From an uncultured Bacilli bacterium (GTDB taxonomy: Bacteria > Bacillota_I > Bacilli_A > RF39 > UBA660): a stretch of DNA of 64,000 bases. The notes beneath the pieces were generated by a model. That model did no database searches. It was not told the DNA's origin and was given only the letters and a program-made list of their open reading frames with translations. Made by a program: the position numbers and the translations under genes. The stretch lies in contig CALWAL010000003.1 in the NCBI GenBank assembly GCA_944373145.1, positions 62,001-126,000 on the forward strand. The letters run 5' to 3'. The stretch's first letter is position 1. The number at the start of each line of letters is the position of its first letter. Of this stretch, positions 51,122-58,464 are shown in pieces.

Positions 51122-53263
51122 ATGAATGCAGCGAGAAAGAATAGGTTATATTTTTACCTTGATATGGTTATTATTTCAAACATAAAAAAAAGAGGAATAT
51201 CAATAAAAAAAGTGATTGTCTATGTTAATAGTGCGCTTTTTTTAGAATATAAATTTACACTACAAGTTAAAAATGTTAAGTATGAAGCTCATGGTATGAT
51301 TAAAGAAGCTTATGCTTATATTGCAAATGAAAAGTATTTTGAAGCAGAAAAAATATTTGATCAAATTTTGTCTATTTCATCAAAATCTTATCCAACTTAT
51401 TTTGGTAAATTTGTCGTTTGTTTAATGCAAGATAAACCAGCTTATCCATATTTAAAAAAAGCTATTGAAATAAAAAATGACACAATATATGATGATTATT
51501 ACCGTTTATATTTAGATTTATATAATACTTTAGAATTAATAGATGATGATTATGAACCACTTGTAGAATTATTAGCGCTACCACGTCAAGTTTTAGCGTT
51601 TAATAAAAAATCTTATAATGGTCAATATTTAGAACTTTTGCGCCTTATAAAAGAAAAAGATTATAGGCATGCTAAAAAAACTTTGGAATGTTGCTTGCTT
51701 ATGAAAAATGATATTCATCTAATTATTATTGGGGTATTATTGGACAAAATTATAAAGTACCAACATGAAAAAAAGTTAGCTTATGAGTTACAAGAACAAG
51801 AATTAGAGAAAATGAGAACTTATACTTTTGTAGAAGCAATTAAAGCAGGAAATTTAAAACAAGCAAAAAAAGCATTAGAAGTTATTTTAAACTTTCGTAA
51901 TTATGATCATAAAGACAATTATATTTATTATTTATTTTTAGAACTTTTGGAAACAATTGAAATGGTAGAAAATAATTTAACATATGAAATAATGCCTGTT
52001 AATTATAATTATGCTAAAGAAAATGATTATTTATATACTTTTTTTGAAGCAACGTCTGCTGGTGATTTTAAAACTGCTCTAAAAGTTGGTCGAAAATGTC
52101 GTGGCAAAGTTTTAGATAACAAACAAAAAATGATTAAAGTTAATCTATATGTTATTTTACTTGAAATTTTATTTGCAAAATTAGACGAACGTGCTAAAAA
52201 CATAGATAATATTTATCGCCTTATTATTAGTAATATTGACGATAAACATTATAAGCATGCTTTAGAAATATATCATGATTATAGTGAAGCTTTAAATGGA
52301 TATAATAAGAGTTTAATTGAATATTTATTTAATATTTTAGTTGAAGATGGTCAAATAGAGATTGTTGAGACACCCAGCCATATATTAGATAAAGAAGATA
52401 ATTTTAAAATTTTAAAAACACCTATAAAGAAGGAAGAAAAAAAGATTGAAAAAAAATCATCTGAATTAAAAAGTTCGGCATCACTTAAAATTACTAAGCC
52501 TATAAATAATAGTGTAATGCTTTTTCTAAGACATAATGAACCTAATAATGAATTATTTCAAAAATATCAAATATGTTTGGTTAATCGTAAATACGATGAA
52601 GCTAAGGTTTGGTTAGATCAATTTGCAGAAGTATTAACAAATAATGGCTTAAAAAAACGGTTAGATTATTATTATTATCAAATAAATTTAGGTTTAAGTG
52701 AAAATGGTTATCCAGATAGTGAAATGATTAAGAAAAAACAACTTTATTTTTTAGCATATACTAGTATTTTAGAAAAAAAATATGATATAGCTGAAGAAGC
52801 TTTGAATAAATATATTAATATAGAACCACTTAGTGACATTAGAGGATATTTGTTATTAGGACGTCTTTACAGTTTGATGAAAAATAGAAAAGCGGCTGTT
52901 GAATGTTATATTTACGCTAATTCAATTGCACCTTCACCAGATGCTTATTATTTTTTAGGTGAGCTTTATTTTAAGATGCACCGTTGGGCTGATGCTGTTT
53001 TCTGTTATTTAACCTATAATGAATTTTATCCTAAAGAAAATACGACTGTTTATTTAAATCTATCGGAATGTTATAAAAGACTTGGAAGACCTGACAAGGT
53101 TGTTAAGTATTTGAAAATAGCTGAAGAAATCAATGTAGATCAAAAAAGAGGGTTATATCTTAAGGATCGTATTTTAAAAGCTGAAATGATTAATAAACAA
53201 AGAAGAGAACATTTTCTATTAGATAAAAATAGTAAAAGTAATTTTAATAATTTAGAATCATAA
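51122..53263 (+). CDS. Large TPR-repeat protein
   Basis: 713 residues, soluble, almost wholly helical. Tetratricopeptide-like pairs are clear at ~60-120 (EAYAYIANEKYFEAEKIFDQIL, shortened: YFEAEKIFDQIL) and ~585-700 (YDIAEEALNKYINIEP, YLLLGRLYSLMKNRKAAVECY in part, AYYFLGELYFKMHRWADAVFCY in part, RPDKVVKYLKIAEE). A Lys/Glu/Ser-rich linker lies at ~430-470. TPRs are protein-binding scaffolds; the partner is unknown. Start ATG 51122 with GGGGGTAT; the frame upstream overlaps the RNase J terminator. Own promoter and terminator, so monocistronic. Confidence 0.8.
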   Translation: MNAARKNRLYFYLDMVIISNIKKRGISIKKVIVYVNSALFLEYKFTLQVKNVKYEAHGMIKEAYAYIANEKYFEAEKIFDQILSISSKSYPTYFGKFVVCLMQDKPAYPYLKKAIEIKNDTIYDDYYRLYLDLYNTLELIDDDYEPLVELLALPRQVLAFNKKSYNGQYLELLRLIKEKDYRHAKKTLECCLLMKNDIHLIIIGVLLDKIIKYQHEKKLAYELQEQELEKMRTYTFVEAIKAGNLKQAKKALEVILNFRNYDHKDNYIYYLFLELLETIEMVENNLTYEIMPVNYNYAKENDYLYTFFEATSAGDFKTALKVGRKCRGKVLDNKQKMIKVNLYVILLEILFAKLDERAKNIDNIYRLIISNIDDKHYKHALEIYHDYSEALNGYNKSLIEYLFNILVEDGQIEIVETPSHILDKEDNFKILKTPIKKEEKKIEKKSSELKSSASLKITKPINNSVMLFLRHNEPNNELFQKYQICLVNRKYDEAKVWLDQFAEVLTNNGLKKRLDYYYYQINLGLSENGYPDSEMIKKKQLYFLAYTSILEKKYDIAEEALNKYINIEPLSDIRGYLLLGRLYSLMKNRKAAVECYIYANSIAPSPDAYYFLGELYFKMHRWADAVFCYLTYNEFYPKENTTVYLNLSECYKRLGRPDKVVKYLKIAEEINVDQKRGLYLKDRILKAEMINKQRREHFLLDKNSKSNFNNLES

Positions 53264-53267
53264 AATT

Positions 53268-53296
53268 AAATATCACATTTTGTGATATTTTTTATT
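53268..53296 (+). terminator. Terminator of TPR gene
   Basis: AAATATCACA / TGTGATATTT stem plus T-run. Confidence 0.8.
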
Positions 53297-53347
53297 AATG
53301 ATTACATAGAAAAAAAGAATTTAGTTAATAATATCGAAATTTGTATA

Positions 53348-53376
53348 TTGACAAATATTTTATTTTGAACTATAAT
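53348..53376 (+). promoter_or_regulatory. Consensus promoter of the Asn T-box unit
   Basis: TTGACA (53348-53353), 17 bases, TATAAT (53371-53376); predicted start near 53383. Confidence 0.85.
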
Positions 53377-53383
53377 GTTCACA

Positions 53384-53632
53384 TAAGCGTTTTAACGTGA
53401 GAGAAGTAGTGTCTAATACGAATTTAAGCGAGTTAGGGATGGTGGAAGCTAACAATTACGATAGATATGAATAACACTCACTAGTTGTTAGGTTGAAAAG
53501 AAATGAGTAAACTTAATCGGTGGTAATCCGTTATCATGTTACACGGCTTTTGTTGAAGTCGATAAAGTGGTCATGTATATGACAATTTGGGTGGCACCGC
53601 GGTATTATTCGTCCCAGAAGAGGATGAATAGT
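53384..53632 (+). promoter_or_regulatory. T-box riboswitch leader, Asn specificity
   Basis: Leader that senses uncharged tRNA. Stem I base GTGAG (53397-53401) pairs with CTCAC (53477-53481). AGAGAAGTAG and the distal GTTAGGGATGGTGGAAGCTAAC-type arm (53431-53453) are typical stem I elements. The base of the specifier loop reads AAC-A (codon 53473-53475), an Asn codon. The T-box motif TTGGGTGGCACCGCGG is at 53587-53602; its TGGC (53592-53595) complements GCCA, the 3' end of tRNA-Asn (discriminator G). A competing 11-bp stem (53604-53614 with 53622-53632) takes up the CGTCC needed by the antiterminator, but no T-run follows it. Downstream are tRNA-Asn genes and gatCAB-asnS-aspS. Confidence 0.9.
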
Positions 53633-53643
53633 TATCATTATAT

Positions 53644-53719
53644 GCTCAATTAGCTCAGTTGGTAGAGCATCCGGCTGTTAACCGGCAGGTCGTAGGTCCG
53701 AGTCCTACATTGAGCGCCA
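53644..53719 (+). tRNA. tRNA-Asn(GUU), copy 1
   Basis: 76 bases with CCA. Acceptor GCTCAAT/ATTGAGC (G1-C72), anticodon stem CCGGC/GCCGG-type with loop CTGTTAA (anticodon GTT), T-stem GTAGG/CCTAC with loop TCCGAGT (C55), discriminator G. Begins 11 bases after the T-box stem. Confidence 0.93.
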
Positions 53720-53722
53720 TGT

Positions 53723-53798
53723 GCCTGATTAGCTCAGTTGGTAGAGCATCCGGCTGTTAACCGGCAGGTCGTAGGTCCGAGTCCTACATCAGGCGCCA
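53723..53798 (+). tRNA. tRNA-Asn(GUU), copy 2
   Basis: 76 bases with CCA, three bases after copy 1. Identical to it except for the acceptor stem, GCCTGAT/ATCAGGC. G1-C72, discriminator G, T-loop TCCGAGT (C55). Confidence 0.93.
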
Positions 53799-53809
53799 GT
53801 TAGATAATT

Positions 53810-53836
53810 AATAAGTCCTTAAGGACTTATTTTTTT
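53810..53836 (+). terminator. Strong terminator between tRNA-Asn pair and gatC
   Basis: AATAAGTCC / GGACTTATT stem with TTAA loop and T7. No promoter is visible between it and gatC, so the gat genes seem to depend on read-through. Confidence 0.85.
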
Positions 53837-53851
53837 GTATAAGGAGGATAT

Positions 53852-54148
53852 ATGGGAAAATTTACGAAAGAAATGGTTGATGATTACGCTGATAAACTAT
53901 TAATTGGACTAACACCAGAAGAAAATAAAATGGTTTTAGATGAATTTGATGTGATTGATCATAGTATTGATTTAATTAATAATATACCAGATATTACTAG
54001 TGTAGAACCGATGACACATTGTTTAGATGATTTTGAGTATGAATTACGTGAGGATGTTGTTGAGAAATCTGTACCAATAGAAGATATTTTAAAAAACTGT
54101 GATGATTATGTAGGAACTGAGATTAGAGTACCAAAGGTGGTGGGATAA
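53852..54148 (+). CDS. gatC: Asp/Glu-tRNA amidotransferase subunit C
   Basis: 98-residue stabilising subunit of GatCAB, which wraps the GatA-GatB interface. Helical N-terminal half (MVDDYADKLLIGLTPEENKMVLDEF in parts; ITSVEPMTHC is the conserved GatC motif), C-terminal DILKNCDDYVGTEIRVPKVVG. RBS AAGGAGG. Ends in TAATG with gatA. First protein gene behind the T-box/tRNA-Asn unit. Confidence 0.93.
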   Translation: MGKFTKEMVDDYADKLLIGLTPEENKMVLDEFDVIDHSIDLINNIPDITSVEPMTHCLDDFEYELREDVVEKSVPIEDILKNCDDYVGTEIRVPKVVG

Positions 54149-55605
54149 TGGAATATATGAGTAAAAGTATTACTGAACTTCACGAACTGTTACAAAATGG
54201 TAAAGTAACTAGTGAAGAATTAGTTAACGAAGCTATCAAAAAAGCAAAAGAGGCAAAAGATAAGTATAATGCTTTTGTAACTGTTATTGAAGACGCTAAA
54301 GGCTGTGAAGTAACTGATAGTTTATTATCAGGGATTCCATATGGAATTAAGGATAATTATAGTACAAAAGATATTTTAAGTACTGGTTCTAGTAACACCT
54401 TAAAAGATTATATACCGTTTTTTGACGCAACGGCTGTTATTAATTTGAAAAAAGCTGGTGCTGTTGGTATTGGTAAGACAACGATGGATGAATTTGGTAT
54501 GGGGGGAACTGGAACTACCGCTCATACAGGAAATATCTTAAATCCTTGGAATACAGAACGTATGTGTGCTGGCTCATCTAGTGGTAGTGCAGCAGCTGTG
54601 GCGGCTGGTGTTGTTCCTTATGCCACCGGAACGGATACTGGCGATTCAATTCGCAAACCAGCAGCTTATTGCGGTATTGTTGGGTATAAACCAACTTATG
54701 GAATGATTTCTCGTTATGGTGTTTTTCCTTTTGCTTCTAGTTTAGATCATCTGGGAGTATTGGCTCGTAATGTTGAAGATGCTTGCATTGTCGTTGATGC
54801 GATGAAAGGTCTTGATAAAAATGATATGACTAGTTGGGATTCTAGTGGTATTGAACTACATAAGTCATTAACTACTGATGTTAAAGGTAAAAAAATATGT
54901 TATATCAAAGAAATATGTGATAAAAGTATGTACCCAGATGCTAGTGATGAGTTGCTAGAACATTTGGATAATTTTAGGAACACTTTAGAATATTTTAAAG
55001 AATTAGGAGTTGATGTAGTCGAAGAGTCTGTAGATAAAAATTTATTGGATGCTCAATATAGTGTTTATAATGTTATATCTTGTGCAGAAGCAACATCAAA
55101 CATGTCTAATTTAACTGGTATTGTATTTGGACCACGTGCGATAGGTGATAATTATATTGATATGATGAAAAAATATCGTACGGAAGGTTTTTCATCATTA
55201 ATTAAAAGAAGATTTGTGATTGGATCATATGTTTTACAAGCTGAAAATAAAGAAAGATATTTTAACAATGCACAAAGGGTACGTCGTTTAATTGTTGATA
55301 AATGGAAAAGTTTATATGAAAAATATGATGCGGTTGTATTACCTGTAAGTAGCGGACCAGCAAAATATTTAGATAATTCTAAAAATAAACCATATCAAAA
55401 CAGTCATATTTTGGAAGAACACTTACAAATAGCTAACTTTGGTGGATTTCCTTCTATAACAATTCCAAATGGTTTTGTTAATAATTTGCCGGTAGGAATT
55501 AATATTACAGGTAATTGTTATGATGATGTTAATGTTCTTTCTTTGGCTTGTGCTTTAGAATCGAAGATGAGTTATAAAAATCAAATTGCAAAGGAGGCTA
55601 AATAA
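54148..55605 (+). CDS. gatA: Asp/Glu-tRNA amidotransferase subunit A
   Basis: 485-residue amidase subunit that frees ammonia from glutamine for the transamidation. The Ser-cisSer-Lys triad is present: Lys in YGIKDNYST, cis-Ser in CAGSSSGSAAA and the nucleophile Ser in TDTGDSIRKPA. The last has Asp where TGGSIRQ is usual (GDS for GGS), and Lys for Gln, a slight deviation. The start overlaps the gatC stop (TAATG). Continues with gatB at another TAATG, so the three subunits are made in strict coupling. Confidence 0.94.
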   Translation: MEYMSKSITELHELLQNGKVTSEELVNEAIKKAKEAKDKYNAFVTVIEDAKGCEVTDSLLSGIPYGIKDNYSTKDILSTGSSNTLKDYIPFFDATAVINLKKAGAVGIGKTTMDEFGMGGTGTTAHTGNILNPWNTERMCAGSSSGSAAAVAAGVVPYATGTDTGDSIRKPAAYCGIVGYKPTYGMISRYGVFPFASSLDHLGVLARNVEDACIVVDAMKGLDKNDMTSWDSSGIELHKSLTTDVKGKKICYIKEICDKSMYPDASDELLEHLDNFRNTLEYFKELGVDVVEESVDKNLLDAQYSVYNVISCAEATSNMSNLTGIVFGPRAIGDNYIDMMKKYRTEGFSSLIKRRFVIGSYVLQAENKERYFNNAQRVRRLIVDKWKSLYEKYDAVVLPVSSGPAKYLDNSKNKPYQNSHILEEHLQIANFGGFPSITIPNGFVNNLPVGINITGNCYDDVNVLSLACALESKMSYKNQIAKEAK

Positions 55606-57062
55606 TGAGCGAATATAAAGCCTTAATCGGATTAGAAATGCACTGCGAGATAAGTGAAACTAATACAAAAGTTTTTTCAAGTGCTGAAAATTCATATAAA
55701 GATACGGCTAATGTAAATATTCAGCCTGTAGATATGGGCTTTCCTGGAACATTACCGGTTGTTAATAAAGAAGCTGTTAAGATGGCTTTAAAGGCTAGTA
55801 TGATTTTAGGCTGTACTTTGCCAACACATATTTATTTTGAAAGAAAAAATTATTATTACCCTGATTTACCGAAAGGATATCAAATAACACAAGAGACAAA
55901 ACCTGCACCAGTTGGAAGTTATGGAGCATTAACTTATGACTGTAAAGGTGAAACTAAAACTGTCCGTATTAATAATATTCATCTAGAAGAAGATGCGGCA
56001 TCTAGTGATCATTATGGGACTTTTTCAACTATTGATTATAATCGTGCTGGCGTTCCATTATTAGAGTTAGTAACTGAACCAGATTTTAGAAGTGCTGATG
56101 AAGCGGTATCTTTTTTGGAAACAATGAGATCTATTTATCAATATGCTGGTATTAGTGAAGCTGATTCTCGTAAAGGTCAAGTGCGTTGTGATGTAAATGT
56201 ATCAATTATGGAAGCAGATAAAGATGAAAATGATCCTAAAAATTGGGGAACAAAGATTGAAGTTAAAAACGTTAACTCTTTTGGTGGAGTGCGAGAAGCC
56301 ATTAATTATGAAATAGAACGCCAAATTGATTTAAAAGAAAGCGGTAAATATGATGAGATGGAACAGCAAACTCGCCGTTGGGATGAAGATACAATGTCAA
56401 CAATTTTTATGCGTAGTAAAGTTGATGCTATTGATTATAAATATTTTGTTGAGCCTAACATTCCAAAATTTAAATTATCAGAGGAGTGGCTTGAAAGTAT
56501 TCGTAAAGAAATACCTGAATTGGCTAGTGATCGTAAGCACAAATATATTACAATTTTTGGCTTGTCAGAATATGATGCAACAGTTATTGTTAAAGAAAAA
56601 TCCATTTCAGACTTTTATGAAGATGTTGTTGCTTTAGGTGCTGATGCTAAAAAAGCAGCTAACTGGTTAACAAGCGTCATTCTTGGATATTTAAATAAAA
56701 ATGATTTAACGATTACTGAAATCTATTTAACGCCTAAGATGTTATATGAAATTATGAATTTAGTTGAAAGTGGCAAGATTTCTTCAAAACAAAGTAAAGA
56801 TATTTTAACACATGTTTTAGAAGATAAAAAAGATCCAATTCAATTAGTTAAAGAGCTAGGTATGGAACAAATTAGCGATGATAAAACAATTCGTGAAATT
56901 GTGATTAAAGTACTAGATGAACATCCTGATTTAATAGAAGATCATCGTAAGGGTAAAAATACTTTTGATTTCTTCGTAGGCCAAGTTATGAAAGCTACCC
57001 GCGGCAAGGCTAATCCAAGTTTAACAGCCGATATTATTCGTGAAGAAATAGATAAGAGGTAA
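55605..57062 (+). CDS. gatB: Asp/Glu-tRNA amidotransferase subunit B
   Basis: 485-residue subunit that activates the mischarged Glu/Asp-tRNA with ATP and binds the tRNA. ALIGLEMHCEISETNTKVFS and KNYYYPDLPKGYQITQ (family signature), RAGVPLLELVTEPDF; then a helical linker and a C-terminal YqeY-like tail domain (~410-485, FVGQVMKATRGKANP). RBS AAGGAGG. With the U1-A72 tRNA-Gln found in this window the enzyme most likely serves Gln-tRNA formation; the tRNA-Asn genes here lack that element. Confidence 0.95.
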   Translation: MSEYKALIGLEMHCEISETNTKVFSSAENSYKDTANVNIQPVDMGFPGTLPVVNKEAVKMALKASMILGCTLPTHIYFERKNYYYPDLPKGYQITQETKPAPVGSYGALTYDCKGETKTVRINNIHLEEDAASSDHYGTFSTIDYNRAGVPLLELVTEPDFRSADEAVSFLETMRSIYQYAGISEADSRKGQVRCDVNVSIMEADKDENDPKNWGTKIEVKNVNSFGGVREAINYEIERQIDLKESGKYDEMEQQTRRWDEDTMSTIFMRSKVDAIDYKYFVEPNIPKFKLSEEWLESIRKEIPELASDRKHKYITIFGLSEYDATVIVKEKSISDFYEDVVALGADAKKAANWLTSVILGYLNKNDLTITEIYLTPKMLYEIMNLVESGKISSKQSKDILTHVLEDKKDPIQLVKELGMEQISDDKTIREIVIKVLDEHPDLIEDHRKGKNTFDFFVGQVMKATRGKANPSLTADIIREEIDKR

Positions 57063-57064
57063 TT

Positions 57065-58444
57065 ATGGTACGGGATTTAAGAGATATATATTTAAAAGAA
57101 GATGAATATCTTAATTGTGAAGTAACAGTCCAAGGGTGGATTCGTAATCATCGTAAGCAAAAAGAGTTTGGATTTATTGATTTTAGTGATGGGACAACTT
57201 TTAATCATTTACAAATAGTTTATGATAACAAAATAGATAATTTTGATGTAATTTCAAAATTCCATATTGGTAGTGCTATCAGTGCTACGGGCGTTTTAGT
57301 GTCTTCTCCAAAAGAAGGTCAAAAATTTGAAATGCAAGCATCTAAGATTGTTTTAGAAGGTGACTGCCCTGAGGATTATCCAATTCAACCAAAGCGTCAT
57401 ACTCGAGAATTCTTGCGTGATTTAGCTTATCTTCGTCCACGAACGAATTTGTTTAATGCTGTTTTTAGAGTTCGTAGTGTCGCAGCTTATGCTATTCATG
57501 AGTATTTTCAAAATAAAGGTTTTGTATATTTTCACGCTCCTCTAATTACTGCTAGTGATTGTGAGGGTGCTGGGGAAATGTTTCAAGTAACAACTCTTGA
57601 TTTAGATAAAGTTAGAGAATGTAAAGAAGTTGACTATAATAAAGATTTTTTTGGCAAACAGACAGCTTTAACGGTTAGTGGTCAATTACAAGCTGAAACA
57701 TTTGCACTAGCCTATAAAAATACATATACTTTTGGTCCTACTTTTAGGGCTGAAAATTCTAATACTAAAACCCATGCTTCAGAGTTTTGGATGATCGAAC
57801 CAGAAATGGCCTTTTGTGATTTAGATAAAGATATGGATATTATGGAAGAAATGTTAAAGTATATTGTTAGTTATGTTATGAAAAAGTGCCCTGAAGAAAT
57901 CGATTTCTTTGACAGTTTTGTTGAAAAAGGGTTAAAAGACAAATTAACTAAATTAGTTAGTAGTCATTTTATCCGTGTTGATCATGAAGAAGTTATTTCC
58001 ATTTTAAAAAAAGCAGACATAAAATGGGAATTTCCGCCTGAATATGGTGAAGATATTGCTAAGGAGCACGAAAAATATATTACAGAATATTTTAATGGTC
58101 CAGTATTTATCAAAAATTGGCCAAAGGATATAAAAGCTTTTTACATGAAACAAAATCCAGATGGAAAGACAGTTGCAGCTGTAGATTTAGAAGTTCCAGG
58201 AGCTGGAGAATTAATGGGCGGATCACAAAGGGAAGAGGATTATGACAAATTAATTAGACGTATGAAAGAGATGAATATGGCTACTGAAGGTTTAGATTGG
58301 TATTTGAATTTAAGAAAATATGGCGGATGTGTTCATTCGGGATTTGGAATGGGATTTGAACGCTTACTTATATATATTACAGGTGTCGAAAATATAAGAG
58401 ATGTTATTCCATATCCAAGAACACCAAAAAGTTGTGATTATTAA
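57065..58444 (+). CDS. asnS: Asparaginyl-tRNA synthetase
   Basis: 459-residue class IIb synthetase. N-terminal OB-fold (~15-110, VTVQGWIRNHRKQKEFGFIDF in parts; GWIRNHR), motif 2 with TFRAEN, and motif 3 GFGMGFERLLIYI. ACDCEGAGEMF-like SDCEGAGEMFQVT distinguishes AsnRS (GEMF) from AspRS. It charges tRNA-Asn directly, so the Asn T-box upstream makes direct sense. RBS AGAGGT; two bases after gatB, same operon. Confidence 0.95.
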   Translation: MVRDLRDIYLKEDEYLNCEVTVQGWIRNHRKQKEFGFIDFSDGTTFNHLQIVYDNKIDNFDVISKFHIGSAISATGVLVSSPKEGQKFEMQASKIVLEGDCPEDYPIQPKRHTREFLRDLAYLRPRTNLFNAVFRVRSVAAYAIHEYFQNKGFVYFHAPLITASDCEGAGEMFQVTTLDLDKVRECKEVDYNKDFFGKQTALTVSGQLQAETFALAYKNTYTFGPTFRAENSNTKTHASEFWMIEPEMAFCDLDKDMDIMEEMLKYIVSYVMKKCPEEIDFFDSFVEKGLKDKLTKLVSSHFIRVDHEEVISILKKADIKWEFPPEYGEDIAKEHEKYITEYFNGPVFIKNWPKDIKAFYMKQNPDGKTVAAVDLEVPGAGELMGGSQREEDYDKLIRRMKEMNMATEGLDWYLNLRKYGGCVHSGFGMGFERLLIYITGVENIRDVIPYPRTPKSCDY

Positions 58445-58464
58445 ATAGTTTAGGGGTGATTGAT

